Assembly: GCF_007990755.1 (NCBI RefSeq)
Contig: NZ_BJXA01000059.1
Location: forward strand, 1-56,721
Source of the DNA: Nocardia ninae NBRC 108245
GTDB lineage: Bacteria > Actinomycetota > Actinomycetes > Mycobacteriales > Mycobacteriaceae
Direction: 5' to 3'
DNA length: 56,721 nucleotides
The notes below the pieces were generated by a model that did not search any database, was not told where the DNA came from, and saw only the letters and a list, made by a program, of their open reading frames with translations. Both the position numbers and the translations under genes were made by a program. Of this stretch, positions 42,823-52,451 are shown piece after piece. The stretch's first letter is position 1. Every line of letters starts with the position of its first letter.

Positions 42823-43298
42823 CGGGCGGTTCCATCCGGGAGGAGGTACGGGCCGGCGGGGAGTTGCGCGGGTGGGCGCTCGGGGAGTGTCGCGTTCAAA
42901 TGCGTGAACTCGCTGGCAAAGTTGCTGTCCGCCTGCATCATTCGCTCTCGGGCGGCTCGATGGACTTCCTGGAGGTCTTCGACGATCTTGTAGTGCTGAT
43001 TCATGATCGAGTAGACATCGTTGCCCTCGCCCGCGAGCTTGGCCTTCTGTTTGAACCGCTCGACGACAGTCCGTCCTGACACCATTTCGTCGTTTTCCTC
43101 GCCGAGTCCCCAGCTCGGCTGTCGCGACACTTGCTCTGCGAGTCCTTGGATCTGCCGGATTACGCCTTTGAAGTATTCGCAGTCGCGGTCTATATAGACG
43201 AAGTCCTCAGGCTTCATTTCGACTGTCGCTTGCCCGTCCCGCACCGCACTGATCATGTTCGCCATGGGGCGGGGCATTGGCGTCGTGTCGTCACCCAT
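42819..43298 (-). CDS. Probable ESX partner protein (159 aa)
   Basis: A helical protein (PEDFVYIDRDCEYFKGVIRQIQGLAEQVSRQPSWGLGEEND, then VVERFKQKAKLAGEGNDVYSIMNQHYKIVEDLQEVHRAARERM). The central SWGLGEEN and long amphipathic helices are WXG100/PE-like, and it is translationally coupled to the PPE-like gene. Best guess is the secretion partner of that protein. ATG at 43298, with GGAGGGA upstream. No database family recalled with certainty. Confidence 0.65.
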   Translation of the reverse strand: MGDDTTPMPRPMANMISAVRDGQATVEMKPEDFVYIDRDCEYFKGVIRQIQGLAEQVSRQPSWGLGEENDEMVSGRTVVERFKQKAKLAGEGNDVYSIMNQHYKIVEDLQEVHRAARERMMQADSNFASEFTHLNATLPERPPAQLPAGPYLLPDGTAR

Positions 43299-43340
43299 TT
43301 CGGTCCATCCCTCCCTGTGAATCCATTCGCTTACAGTGGG

Positions 43341-43922
43341 TTACGTCGAAGCAGGCATCGCCGGTGCAACCTTCTCAGCCAGACCCCGAGCCAAGTCGCA
43401 AGTGTTGAGCTGCCCTGTGGCCTTGTTCGATGCCGGGTTGGTGAGATTGAACTCGAGGCTGCCACCCTTCATCTCCACATTGACGGTGCATGCCGCCTCT
43501 GGGTGATCATCGACCTGACGGGTCGAGATCGCGTGACGAGTACCGATCGTGAACTCACGGCTGTCTGGGAACTTCTTCTCGCGGACCAGGTCGACGGTGA
43601 TGTTCGTTGTTTGGATGCTTGCTGCGTATCCGTCCGGCTGGACCCACATGCAGCCTCGCCACTTGACGCCACCGTTTGCATTGGAGTCATTCGGGATCTT
43701 CTGGCGCAGTTTCTCTGAATCGAGCACGGCCTGCGGGACGTCGTTGCATGGATTGAAGCCCGACGGAACATCCGCAGCGAGACCTGCCTTGGAAGTGGCT
43801 GGGCTATTCGTGCTTCCCGTGGGCTTCCCGTTCCCATCGTCCGAAGGCCCACACCCCGCCAACACAAACACGGCACCAAGAACGAGACCGGACACCTTCC
43901 ACGACAGAGACCTGCTCGTCAT
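43341..43922 (-). CDS. DUF3558-type lipoprotein
   Basis: A 193-residue lipoprotein: basic start, hydrophobic core, lipobox LAGC (Cys at about 24), Ser/Thr linker, then FNPCNDVPQAVLDSEKLRQKI and CMWVQPDGYAASIQTTNI, with Cys positions as in DUF3558 proteins, common in Nocardia and mycobacteria and often next to ESX genes. Anchored on the outer face of the membrane. Function unknown. Confidence 0.82.
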   Translation of the reverse strand: MTSRSLSWKVSGLVLGAVFVLAGCGPSDDGNGKPTGSTNSPATSKAGLAADVPSGFNPCNDVPQAVLDSEKLRQKIPNDSNANGGVKWRGCMWVQPDGYAASIQTTNITVDLVREKKFPDSREFTIGTRHAISTRQVDDHPEAACTVNVEMKGGSLEFNLTNPASNKATGQLNTCDLARGLAEKVAPAMPAST

Positions 43923-44150
43923 CGGATCCTTCGCCCGCCGGTGCTCGAATCGATCGCGCGGGACCGGACCGGCTTCTCCGCCCCCCGCTTCAGCTCACGC
44001 TGACGCTACCGATGCGTCTACCTGCGTGCAAGCGAGTCGCGTCGCAGGTCGGCGGCCGTTGGTGGCGGGTCGGTCAAAGCTGTCCGAGGTCGGGCCCGGG
44101 ACTTCACACAGAACGAAGTCCCGGCCCCGGCTCACATCCTCAGCACAGCC

Positions 44151-44357
44151 TTACCGCAGCTCGAACCCCCCACTGGCAACACCGGCGATGAAGACCTCCC
44201 ACTCACTGGAGCTGAAAACAAGCGCAGCCCCGTTCGGGTTCTTCGAGTCACGAACGCCGACCCCGTCGCCGCCGAGAAAGGCGACCTCTACGCAGTCCTG
44301 ACTGGGGCTGCTGTAGCTGCTCTTGAACCAGGAGGCTGTCGATAGATCTGTTCTCAC
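44151..44357 (-). CDS. DUF397-domain protein
   Basis: A 68-residue protein with the DUF397 core (WFKSSYSSPSQDCVEVAFL, GVRDSKNPNGAALVFSSSEWEVFIAG). GTG at 44357 overlaps the regulator stop (GTGA) and has AAGGAG upstream, so it is coupled to the XRE gene. DUF397 proteins pair with XRE regulators in actinobacteria and probably modulate them, like small antagonists of the WhiJ/AbaA type. Confidence 0.88.
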   Translation of the reverse strand: MRTDLSTASWFKSSYSSPSQDCVEVAFLGGDGVGVRDSKNPNGAALVFSSSEWEVFIAGVASGGFELR

Positions 44358-45235
44358 CTTGCGTACTCCTTCGCGATCTTGTGGATGAGCGTGCGACTGC
44401 GGGACTCGTCCAATGCAGAACGTCGCAAGTCGATACATGCCTGCTGATACTGCTGCACCTCGTCGGTCTTCTCGAGGTACAGCGCTCCGGTGTGGCCCTG
44501 CAGGTAGACAACAGGCGGCTCAGTCAGATGTGCCGTTGGGTGCCTTGGGAATTCGAGCAGCGCGAACGGCCCTACCGCCAGGCCTCCGTACGCCTCCGCA
44601 CTGAGCGGAACCACCCGCACGCAGACGTTCGGTAGCTCGCCGACTCGGGCGAGATGGTGGAGCTGATCAATCATCACCTCCGAACCACCGATGGCCCGGC
44701 GCAGGATGCATTCGTCCACGATGGCGTCGACGGTCAACGGACTGTCGGCTTCGGTCAACCGAACCTTCCGCCGAGTGATCAGTTCGATCCGCTGTTCGAC
44801 TTCCTCGATGGGCATTGTGGGTGAGTCCACCCCGATCATCGCCCGCCGATATTCATCGGTCTGCAACAACCCCGGCAGCAGCACCGTCTGATACGAAACA
44901 ACCCTCTTCGCAGCCTCTTCCAACCCGATGAACAAATCGAAATGCTTCGGCACGGCATCCCCGTACGCATGCCACCATCCGGTGCGATGCGATTCTTCCG
45001 CCAGTCCGAGCAGCATCGTCGTCACGTCCTCGGGCGCACCGTACACCTCGCACAACCGCCGGATGAACAACGGATTCAACCGCACGGGTTGCCCGGTCTC
45101 CATCCGCCACAGTGTTTGTTTGCCAACGCCTATCGCCAGTCGCGCGATTTCCGCGCTGACGCCTGAATTCTCCCGGAGTTCACGCAGCTGACGTGCCAGC
45201 ATGCGCCGGGGGAGGGTGGATCCGGTGGGGGTCAC
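44354..45235 (-). CDS. XRE-family regulator with DUF5753-type C-terminus
   Basis: A 293-residue regulator. HTH at about 10-65 (LARQLRELRENSGVSAEIARLAIGVGKQTLWRMETGQP), then the DUF5753 region (VVSYQTVLLPGLLQTDEYRRAMI, VDECILRRAIGGSEVMIDQLHHL, NVCVRVVPLSAEAYGGLAVGPFALLEFP). GTG at 45235 with AAGGGA 6 nt upstream. Forms a unit with the overlapping DUF397 gene. The upstream region has clustered GGAAC palindromes, likely its own operators, shared with the divergent gene at 45491. Confidence 0.88.
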   Translation of the reverse strand: MTPTGSTLPRRMLARQLRELRENSGVSAEIARLAIGVGKQTLWRMETGQPVRLNPLFIRRLCEVYGAPEDVTTMLLGLAEESHRTGWWHAYGDAVPKHFDLFIGLEEAAKRVVSYQTVLLPGLLQTDEYRRAMIGVDSPTMPIEEVEQRIELITRRKVRLTEADSPLTVDAIVDECILRRAIGGSEVMIDQLHHLARVGELPNVCVRVVPLSAEAYGGLAVGPFALLEFPRHPTAHLTEPPVVYLQGHTGALYLEKTDEVQQYQQACIDLRRSALDESRSRTLIHKIAKEYAR

Positions 45236-45278
45236 GGCAATTCCCTTTCGTAGCCTCACTATTGGCCAGGTATGCAAC

Positions 45279-45349
45279 TGGAACCGCATGGACGGGAATC
45301 CTTGGAACCTTGCGAATTTTCCCCTGGTTCCACTACTGGGAACGTTCCC
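45279..45349. promoter_or_regulatory. Cluster of GGAAC operator half-sites
   Basis: TGGAACC at 45279-45285 and 45303-45309, the inverted GGTTCCA at 45326-45332, and the perfect palindrome GGGAACGTTCCC at 45338-45349. Five GGAAC half-sites in 71 bp between divergent genes strongly suggest a multi-site operator for the XRE regulator. Confidence 0.6.
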
Positions 45350-45490
45350 GCCGATCATTTCCGGTGCTCTACTGAACGCGCGCCCCGGTCCGTGTCATCG
45401 AAGACTTGAAACCCTATCGGCGAGAGCGGGTTCAGGTCCACTCGGAACCGGGGGCACCAACCGATCGATCGAGGTGAGTCGAGGTTCGAT

Positions 45491-45949
45491 ATGCATGACC
45501 CAACGTTCAGAGACACCCCTTTTTCGCGCTGTGCCTATTACCGCCGCACCTGCGGGCTACCGGCCGGCATCCAACCGGAAGCAGGCCGAATCATCGTCAA
45601 GGTCGGCCTGGTCGGCGCGATCACCATGCCCGCCCGGCTCGGCCAGCGCGTCCGGGACGACATGCTGTTCCGTGGCTGCCCGGTCGGCCCGATAATGGCC
45701 CATATCCGTTCCCGCCGTTGGACTTTCCTGTGTCGGCCGGATGTGCCCGATGACCCCCGTCTCTTCACCGAACTATTCCGTCTCGACGTCGCCGTCGTGC
45801 CGTTCGGCGGTGAGATCGCCCTTCCGTCCCCAGCGGATTCGCACACCCCGTCCCGCGCCTGGGTCGTCCTGCCACGGGACACTTTCCGCCCCTCTTGCGC
45901 GGTCATCATCGACTACCTGCGCGCCTGCACCAAGAGGCCTGCCCGTTGA
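45491..45949 (+). CDS. Conserved hypothetical protein (152 aa), target-type gene of the XRE/DUF397 pair
   Basis: A basic, Cys-containing protein (DTPFSRCAYYRRTCGLP at the start, ITMPARLGQRVRDDML and HIRSRRWTFLCRPDVPD in the middle, VALPSPADSHTPSRAWVVLP later). Similar short proteins of about 150 aa recur in Nocardia and Streptomyces under unreliable names. ATG at 45491 with a GAGGT-like element upstream. Function unknown. Confidence 0.65.
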   Translation: MHDPTFRDTPFSRCAYYRRTCGLPAGIQPEAGRIIVKVGLVGAITMPARLGQRVRDDMLFRGCPVGPIMAHIRSRRWTFLCRPDVPDDPRLFTELFRLDVAVVPFGGEIALPSPADSHTPSRAWVVLPRDTFRPSCAVIIDYLRACTKRPAR

Positions 45950-46115
45950 CCCCACAGCCCACGAAAATCCAAGCGCCCCAGACACACTGCGTGCGAACAC
46001 CGCAGACATTGTTGGATCCTCACACCCCTTCTGTGAGCCGCGCACCCATTACGCGGTGTGTGCAGCTCCTACAAAGGGTGTGCAATACAGCCCACGCACC
46101 GGGGGAGGTAATCGC

Positions 46116-46541
46116 GTGAATGGTTCGTTGCCGACGAGAAGCCAAGTGCTGCGCGCGTGCCGCGGCGAGGACACTGACGACCATCCGTTGTTACGCGCGG
46201 TTCGGGAGTTGACCGCACTGCACGAACACCGGCTGTCCACTCCGCACGAATCCGTCTGCCATATAGACGAATATCGTGCTCGGGAGGTCCGTGACATCGA
46301 TCGCTGGGTCACCGTGCACCTCCCCGTCGCACACGGCGGTGCCTATGTGCACACCGAAACCCTCGGCGCGATCCTCGATCGCCTCGCTCGGCTCACCGCG
46401 AACGCCTATGCATCCCTGGCCGGCGAATCGGACTGGGAGCTCTGGTTCGCCTGGGAACGCCTCGCCGAACTAGCGGTCGGCTACGAGGACCTGATCACCG
46501 AACTGAACGCAGGCCGCCGCCGTCTGCCGAGTGGGTGCTGA
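46116..46541 (+). CDS. DUF4254-family protein
   Basis: A 141-residue protein with the DUF4254 pattern: LPTRSQVLRACRGE start, HPLLRAVRELTALHEHR, REVRDIDRWVTVHLPVAHGGAYVHTETLGAILDRLARLTANAYASL. GTG at 46116 with GGGGGAGGT 6 nt upstream. The family has no known function and occurs widely in Nocardia. The long upstream frame is rejected for lack of a start signal. Confidence 0.85.
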   Translation: MNGSLPTRSQVLRACRGEDTDDHPLLRAVRELTALHEHRLSTPHESVCHIDEYRAREVRDIDRWVTVHLPVAHGGAYVHTETLGAILDRLARLTANAYASLAGESDWELWFAWERLAELAVGYEDLITELNAGRRRLPSGC

Positions 46542-46678
46542 TCATGAGTTTTGTTCGTGTGACGTGGTTTCCGACACTGATTAGGTCACGATTCACCGGG
46601 TATTCGAGAACCGATAAGGGAGCCGCCGCTATTGGGTTAACCTGCCGTGGATCGTTCGATAAGCCGAGGGAGTTGCCG

Positions 46679-47851
46679 TTGATCTCAGGCGGCAGACGGG
46701 GCTGGGCGGCCATGGCAGCACTGGCCACGGTCGTCCTCATGATGTGCGCGTGCGGCACCATCTCCACCGAGGCGAAGGTGCGCCCGAGCGCCGAATCCAC
46801 CGCCCCGAAAGCGGCGAAAGCGCAGGCGGGCACGCCGGGTTCGCAAGAGCTGGCCGCTATCGCGCCCGGCACGGCCGACCTCATGGCGCGGATCCGCGCC
46901 ACCGACCCGTGCGCACTGCTGAATCGCGAATTCGCCGAGCGCTTAGGTCTTTTCCAACGTTACGACCGCAGTCCCGGATTGGAACGCGGCGGCGGTTGGA
47001 CCGGTTGCGGATTGATACTCAATGCCCCCGATGATGCTTACTATTCGTTCAATCTGGAACTGGACAAGCTCTACACCTCGTCCCAGCGGGCTGCGGACCG
47101 GACCGAGCAGGTCAACGGCCGCACCGTGTACCGCAGCACGAGCAGCGACGACAGGCCCGAGGCGTACGGCTGCGACTACCGAATCCCGGCCGGGGACACC
47201 GGATTCGCGCACCACTTGAGCGTCGCCAAGATGACCGGCCCGGCGAAAACACCGGTCCCGTGGTCCCAGCCCTGCCGATTCGTCAGGGAATACCTCACCG
47301 CGACAATCGACGGCCTCACCGCCTTGCCACCCCATGTCATCGAGGAACCTGCCGGACGCTCACTGCGACAGCGCAACCCATGCGGCGCCACCTCGCAGAT
47401 CGCTGCCCAGTTCACCGGCTGGCAGCTGACCTCCGTCGGCTGGACCAAGGCCTACAAATGCGCCATCACCCTCGTCCAGACCGGCGGCGCGCACCGTGCC
47501 ACGGTCGAGGTCTCCTTCGACCAGAGCAACGAGCAGATGGTCAAGACCGGCGAGGTCAACCGCCTGCCCTCCGGCCTAGACGGCGGACAGGCCATCCAAT
47601 ATGCGCGCCACACGAACGTCGAGGGTCTGACCGGCACCGAACTCCGCACGGTCCAATCCACCGACCCCACTCGGGAAAACTCCACCTGCGCAATCACCCT
47701 GAACTACCGCCGCGCCGACCCACCGACCGCAAGCAACGCCCACCTCTTGCGCGTCTCGGTCAACCTCGCCCCGGCCACTCCACCCTTCCCGTTCGACGCC
47801 TGTACCCAAGTCGTCCAGGTCGCGCCCACGGTCCTGCGCGCGATCCCCTGA
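46679..47851 (+). CDS. Probable DUF3558-related lipoprotein (390 aa)
   Basis: TTG at 46679 with GAGGGAG 6 nt upstream gives a short basic start, a hydrophobic core ([14 protein letters not shown]) with lipobox-like Cys, then a Thr/Ala linker. Two similar halves follow, each with DPCALLN or NPCGATS, a WTGCGL/YKCAITL Cys and a SFNLELD/TVEVSFD strand, suggesting a tandem DUF3558 duplication. Probably a surface lipoprotein. The longer upstream frame from 46535 has no ribosome-binding site. Confidence 0.7.
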   Translation: MISGGRRGWAAMAALATVVLMMCACGTISTEAKVRPSAESTAPKAAKAQAGTPGSQELAAIAPGTADLMARIRATDPCALLNREFAERLGLFQRYDRSPGLERGGGWTGCGLILNAPDDAYYSFNLELDKLYTSSQRAADRTEQVNGRTVYRSTSSDDRPEAYGCDYRIPAGDTGFAHHLSVAKMTGPAKTPVPWSQPCRFVREYLTATIDGLTALPPHVIEEPAGRSLRQRNPCGATSQIAAQFTGWQLTSVGWTKAYKCAITLVQTGGAHRATVEVSFDQSNEQMVKTGEVNRLPSGLDGGQAIQYARHTNVEGLTGTELRTVQSTDPTRENSTCAITLNYRRADPPTASNAHLLRVSVNLAPATPPFPFDACTQVVQVAPTVLRAIP

Positions 47852-47928
47852 CCCGAACGCACGTCGGCTTCACCTGCATCGACCGCAGTCCAGCCCCTCC
47901 ACCCGTGGCGCGCAAGCGGCGATTCGGG

Positions 47929-47934
47929 TATAGG
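47929..47934 (+). promoter_or_regulatory. -10 element of the hrcA operon
   Basis: TATAGG about 115 bp upstream of hrcA. Transcription would start near 47941, immediately before a perfect palindrome. Confidence 0.4.
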
Positions 47935-47942
47935 CAATTAGA

Positions 47943-47954
47943 CTGGTTAACCAG
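47943..47954. promoter_or_regulatory. 12-bp palindrome at the hrcA promoter
   Basis: CTGGTTAACCAG is perfect and would sit at about +2 to +13 of the transcript, a good repressor position. It is not CIRCE (TTAGCACTC-N9-GAGTGCTAA), which I could not find upstream of hrcA. Confidence 0.45.
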
Positions 47955-48048
47955 ACGGACCGGGATTCGCAGGAAGTTGTGCGATGTGGCGGGTTCGCCG
48001 ACGGCCTACGGCGGCGTACCCGAGGACGGAAGCGAGGAGGTGGGGCCG

Positions 48049-49080
48049 ATGTCGAGCACCGAGGACAGGCGGTTCGAGGTCCTGCGCGCGATCGTCGCGG
48101 ATTATGTCGCGACCAAGGAGCCGATCGGGTCGAAGAGCCTGGTGGAACGGCACAATCTGGGTGTCTCCAGTGCAACAGTGCGCAACGACATGGCGGTGTT
48201 GGAGGCCGAGGGCTACATCACGCAGCCGCACACCAGTTCCGGGCGCATCCCCACCGACAAGGGCTACCGGCAGTTCGTGGATCGGATCGCCGAGGTGAAG
48301 CCGCTGTCGGGGGCGGAGCGGCGGGCGATCATGGAGTTCCTGGAGTCGGGGGTAGATCTCGACGACGTGCTCCGTCGCGGTGTGCGACTGCTGGCCCAGC
48401 TGACCAGGCAGGTTGCGGTCGTCCAGTATCCGTCGGTGTCCGCGTCGACGGTGCGGCACATCGAGGTGGTCGCGTTGAATCCCGCGCGCCTGCTGCTCGT
48501 GGTGATCACCGACACCGGCCGCGTCGACCAGCGACTCGTCGAGCTCGGCGCGCTGATCAACGACGACGATTTAGCCGCACTGCGCGGCATGCTCGGCGGC
48601 GCGATGGACGGCAAGCGGCTGGCCGCGGCGTCGGCGGCGGTGGCCGAACTGCCCGAGCAGGCGCCGCCGCGGTTGCGCGATGTGCTGATCCGGGTGTCGA
48701 CGGTGCTGGTGGAGACGCTGGTGGAGCATCCGGAGGAACGACTGGTGCTCGGCGGCACCGCCAACCTGACCCGCAACGCTGCCGACTTCGGGTTCCCCGG
48801 CTCGCTGCGTGACGTGCTGGAGGCGCTGGAGGAGCAGGTCATCGTGCTCAAGCTGCTGGCCGCCGCGCAACAGCCAGGCACCGTGACGGTGCGCATCGGC
48901 GAGGAGACCCAGGTCGAGCAGATGCGCGGAACCTCGGTGGTATCGACCGGTTACGGCACGTCGGGGGCGATCCTCGGCGGCATGGGTGTGCTCGGCCCCA
49001 CTCGGATGGACTATCCGGGCACCATCGCCTCGGTGGCGGCGGTTGCCCGCTACATCGGTGAGGTCCTCGCCGAACGCTGA
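48049..49080 (+). CDS. hrcA: Heat-inducible transcription repressor HrcA
   Basis: A 343-residue repressor: N-terminal winged HTH ([61 protein letters not shown], about 9-68), GAF-like middle domain, and the C-terminal [25 protein letters not shown] typical of HrcA. ATG at 48049 with GAGGAGG 8 nt upstream; the long upstream frame is a shadow of the lipoprotein gene. It is followed by dnaJ2, as in mycobacteria. Represses CIRCE-controlled chaperonin genes elsewhere in the genome. Confidence 0.94.
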   Translation: MSSTEDRRFEVLRAIVADYVATKEPIGSKSLVERHNLGVSSATVRNDMAVLEAEGYITQPHTSSGRIPTDKGYRQFVDRIAEVKPLSGAERRAIMEFLESGVDLDDVLRRGVRLLAQLTRQVAVVQYPSVSASTVRHIEVVALNPARLLLVVITDTGRVDQRLVELGALINDDDLAALRGMLGGAMDGKRLAAASAAVAELPEQAPPRLRDVLIRVSTVLVETLVEHPEERLVLGGTANLTRNAADFGFPGSLRDVLEALEEQVIVLKLLAAAQQPGTVTVRIGEETQVEQMRGTSVVSTGYGTSGAILGGMGVLGPTRMDYPGTIASVAAVARYIGEVLAER

Positions 49081-49221
49081 CGGCTCCGATGCCGCTGATA
49101 CGCTCGTAGTTCCGGCCGGATAAAGTTGAGTGCATCCGACTAATGCTGTCGATCAGCATGCGGTTGGAGCGGTGAAGCACCGTCGGCACTGTCGAGAACG
49201 ACCAAGGACTAGAGAACTCAA

Positions 49222-50373
49222 GTGGCACGGGACTACTACGGACTGCTCGGCGTCGCGAAGAACGCGACCGACCAGGAGATCAAGCGCGCCTATCGCAAGC
49301 TGGCGCGGGAGCTCCATCCCGACATCAACCCCGATGAGACGGCGCAGGCCAGGTTCAAGGAAGTGTCTGCCGCCTACGAGGTGCTGTCGGATCCGGAGAA
49401 GCGACGCATCGTCGACCTCGGCGGCGACCCGCTGGAGTCCGGTGGCGGCGGTGGCGGGTTCTCGGGCGCCGGTTTCGGCGGACTCGGGGATGTGTTCGAG
49501 GCGTTCTTCGGTGGCATGAATGCCTCGGGTGGCGCGCGCAAGCCGCGTGGCCGGGTGCAGCCCGGCGCGGACTCGCTGCTGCGGACCCGGCTCAGCCTGG
49601 CCGAATGCGCCGTCGGCGTGACCAAGCATCTCACCGTGGACACCGCGATCCTCTGCGACGTGTGCACCGGCGCGGGCACCAACGGCAAATCCAAGCCGGT
49701 GCGCTGTGAAACCTGTGGCGGCGCAGGCGAAGTGCAATCCGTGCAGCGCTCCTTCCTCGGCCAGGTGCTGACCTCGCGTCCCTGCCCGACCTGCCGCGGC
49801 GCCGGCGAGACCATTCCCGATCCGTGCCACAAGTGTGGTGGCGACGGCCGGGTGCGCGCCCGTCGCGAGATCGCCGCGCCGATTCCGGCCGGTGTCGCGA
49901 ACGGCATGCGGGTGCGGCTCGCCGCGCAGGGCGAAGTCGGCCCGGGCGGCGGCCACGCCGGTGACCTGTACGTCGAGATCGTCGAGCAGCCGCACGACGT
50001 CTTCGTCCGCGACGGCGACGACCTGCACTGCACCATCCGCGTGCCGATGGTCGACGCCGCGCTGGGCACCACCGTGGTGATCGACACCATCCTGGACGGT
50101 CCCACCGAGCTGACCATCGCGCCGGGCACCCAGCCGGGCGAGGTCTCGGTGCTGCGCGGCCACGGCATGCCGCGGCTGCGGTCCGGCGCGCGCGGCGACC
50201 TGCTCGCGCACCTGGACATCGTGATCCCCGCCAAGCTGGACAGCAAGCAGACCGACCTGCTGCGCAAGTACAAGGGCATGCGCCCGAGCGAGCGCGCCGA
50301 GGTCATGTCCACCCAGTCCGAGCACAACAGCGGCCTGTTCGCCAGGCTGCGGGCCTCGTTCAGCGGACGCTAA
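49222..50373 (+). CDS. dnaJ2: Chaperone protein DnaJ (DnaJ2)
   Basis: A 383-residue type I J protein: J domain with HPD at 32-34, Gly-rich stretch (about 75-105), four CxxCxGxG zinc repeats ([32 protein letters not shown]), then two C-terminal substrate domains. GTG at 49222. It stimulates DnaK and binds unfolded protein. Downstream rsmE starts immediately after its stop. Confidence 0.94.
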   Translation: MARDYYGLLGVAKNATDQEIKRAYRKLARELHPDINPDETAQARFKEVSAAYEVLSDPEKRRIVDLGGDPLESGGGGGGFSGAGFGGLGDVFEAFFGGMNASGGARKPRGRVQPGADSLLRTRLSLAECAVGVTKHLTVDTAILCDVCTGAGTNGKSKPVRCETCGGAGEVQSVQRSFLGQVLTSRPCPTCRGAGETIPDPCHKCGGDGRVRARREIAAPIPAGVANGMRVRLAAQGEVGPGGGHAGDLYVEIVEQPHDVFVRDGDDLHCTIRVPMVDAALGTTVVIDTILDGPTELTIAPGTQPGEVSVLRGHGMPRLRSGARGDLLAHLDIVIPAKLDSKQTDLLRKYKGMRPSERAEVMSTQSEHNSGLFARLRASFSGR

Positions 50374-51114
50374 TTGGCCGCGACGGTCTTCTACCTCGAC
50401 GAGGTGCCCGAACCGGGCGCCGTCGCCGTGCTCGACGGCCCGGAGGGCAGGCACGCCGCCACGGTGCGCCGCATCCGGGTCGGGGAGCCGATCACCCTGT
50501 CGGACGGGCGCGGCGTGCTCGCCGAATCGGAAGTCGTTGCGGCGCAGCGTGATCGGCTGGAGTTGCGGATCTTGAACCGCACTGTGGCGCAAGCTGTCTC
50601 GCCACGCGTGACCGTCGTTCAAGCGCTGCCGAAATCGGACCGCTCGGAGCTGGCCGTTGAGCTGATGACGGAGGCGGGCGCCGACAGCATCGTCCCGTGG
50701 CAGGCTGCTCGCTGCATCGCGAACTGGGAAGGCAAGGCGGGCAAGGCCGTTGACAAGTGGCGTGCCGCCGCACGCTCGGCCGCCCGCCAATCCCGCCGCG
50801 CCTATATCCCCGAGGTCGCCGATCTGCATCGCACTCGCGATCTCCTCGAGTTGATCCGTAAAGCCAAGGCGGGCGGCGCAATCGTGGCGGCGCTGCACGA
50901 ATCCGGCGCGGGCCGTTTCACCGAGCTCTCTTTCGCGGACGTGCCCGAAGTAGTGCTGATCGTCGGACCCGAAGGCGGCCTCGACAACTCCGAGCTGTCC
51001 GCGCTGTCCGAGGCCGGTGCCGACATCGTCCTGCTCGGCCCCACCGTGCTTCGCACCTCCACCGCGGCAGCCGTCGCCTTGGGTGCGCTCGGCGCCCTGA
51101 CGCCTCGCTGGTAG
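50374..51114 (+). CDS. rsmE: 16S rRNA m3U1498 methyltransferase RsmE
   Basis: A 246-residue SPOUT-class methyltransferase. N-terminal PUA-like part (GPEGRHAATVRRIRVGEPITLSDGRG), then the knot domain with VEVMTEAGADSIVPW-type sequence, IVGPEGGLDNSE and LGPTVLRTSTAAAVALG. TTG start at 50374 directly follows the dnaJ2 TAA, so translation is coupled. Methylates U1498 of 16S rRNA. Confidence 0.92.
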   Translation: MAATVFYLDEVPEPGAVAVLDGPEGRHAATVRRIRVGEPITLSDGRGVLAESEVVAAQRDRLELRILNRTVAQAVSPRVTVVQALPKSDRSELAVELMTEAGADSIVPWQAARCIANWEGKAGKAVDKWRAAARSAARQSRRAYIPEVADLHRTRDLLELIRKAKAGGAIVAALHESGAGRFTELSFADVPEVVLIVGPEGGLDNSELSALSEAGADIVLLGPTVLRTSTAAAVALGALGALTPRW

Positions 51115-51123
51115 CGAACGACC

Positions 51124-52341
51124 TCAGGCCTCTACGCGGAGATTCTGAGCCCGAAACGCCAACGTGGACACCAGGATCAATGCCACCGTCAGCAGACCGG
51201 CGACGCAGACGACGAGTCCTGCCCACCCGTGGTGGGTATAGGCGATACCTACGGCACCGCCGACAACACCGCTGCCCACATAGAACGAGAACAGATACAA
51301 CGACGAGGCAGCGCCCCGATTTCCGGACGCCAGCACGCCGACCCAAGCACTCGCCACCGTATGCGCGCCGAAAAAGCCTGCCGTGCACAGGGCCATGCCC
51401 AGGATGAGAGTCACCAGGTTGTCGGGCACGGTCAAGACCAATCCCACACCCATGAGCAGCACCGTGCCGGCGAGCACCCGATGACGGCCGGCCCGATCAG
51501 CGAGCCGCCCGGCAACCGTCGCGACCGCAGTGCCCGCGAAATAGAGCAGAAACACCAAACCCGCTACCGCATCAGGCAATTCGAACGGCGGCTGCGTCAG
51601 CCGGTAGCCGAGGAAGTTGTAGAGCGAGACGAAACCACCGACCAGCACCAGCGCGAGCCCGAACAGCGCGAGCAGCCCGCGATGGCGTAGCTGAAGGGCG
51701 AGATCGCCCAGCATGGTACGGATTCCGGCGGGCCGCGCGACGAAACCACGCGACGGCGGCAGACTGCGGACGAACCACACCGTGCACACCGCGGCGGCCA
51801 CCGAGATGACCGCCTCGGCCCAGCGCCAGGAGCCGAGACCGAGGACGAACCCCGGAATAACCCGCCCGACCAGCCCGCCCATGCTGGTGCCCGCGATATA
51901 GACACCCATCGCGGCCCCGAGCCCCGACGTGCCGATCTCCTCCGCGAGATAGGCCATCGCCACGGCGGGCACCCCGGCCAAGGTGAGCCCTTGCAGCGCT
52001 CGCCCGGTCAACAGCACCTCCAGCGACGGGCTGAACGGCAGCAACAGGCCGATCACCGCCGACCCGACCGCGGAAACCATCATCACGCGGGTGCGGCCGA
52101 TCCGCGAGGACAGCGCGCTCACCGGAATGATCGCCAGCGCGAGAAACCCGGTGGTGAGCGAAACCGCAAGCGCCGCATGGGCCGGGGTCGCATCGAAGGC
52201 GGCGGACAGGCTGGGCAGCAAGGCCTGTGTGCTGTACATCGTCGCGAAGGTGGCCAAGCCCGCCGCGAACAGCGCGGTGGTGATCCGGCGCTCGTGTGCC
52301 GTGCGGCCTGCGGCGGCGGGCCCGGTCTTCGTCGAGGTCAT
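51124..52341 (-). CDS. MFS transporter
   Basis: A 405-residue permease with 12 membrane helices and MFS loop motifs (SSRIGRTRVMMVSAVG after TM2, RLADRAGRHRVLAGT in the second half). The pattern resembles YnfM/arabinose-efflux-type exporters. ATG at 52341 is chosen (MTSTKTGPAAAG); the frame is open upstream to 52458, inside the divergent regulator's operator. Probably exports a small compound and is controlled by the divergent LysR gene. Confidence 0.88.
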   Translation of the reverse strand: MTSTKTGPAAAGRTAHERRITTALFAAGLATFATMYSTQALLPSLSAAFDATPAHAALAVSLTTGFLALAIIPVSALSSRIGRTRVMMVSAVGSAVIGLLLPFSPSLEVLLTGRALQGLTLAGVPAVAMAYLAEEIGTSGLGAAMGVYIAGTSMGGLVGRVIPGFVLGLGSWRWAEAVISVAAAVCTVWFVRSLPPSRGFVARPAGIRTMLGDLALQLRHRGLLALFGLALVLVGGFVSLYNFLGYRLTQPPFELPDAVAGLVFLLYFAGTAVATVAGRLADRAGRHRVLAGTVLLMGVGLVLTVPDNLVTLILGMALCTAGFFGAHTVASAWVGVLASGNRGAASSLYLFSFYVGSGVVGGAVGIAYTHHGWAGLVVCVAGLLTVALILVSTLAFRAQNLRVEA

Positions 52342-52451
52342 GGCTTTCAGGATCGCGAGCGAACCCTTCCGAAGGGAAATGAATAATAATGGTCGAGTTG
52401 ATGCGCTGAGCGCATATAGGGAGAGCAGCCCATGCCGCTCTCGGCTGTGCT

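Noticed and set aside
41329-42993. 554-codon plus-strand frame over the PPE-like gene
   Set aside because: Shadow of the PTS-rich coding region; Arg/Gly-rich.
47260-48048. Upstream extension of hrcA
   Set aside because: Out-of-frame shadow of the lipoprotein gene; ATG at 48049 has GAGGAGG and matches HrcA.
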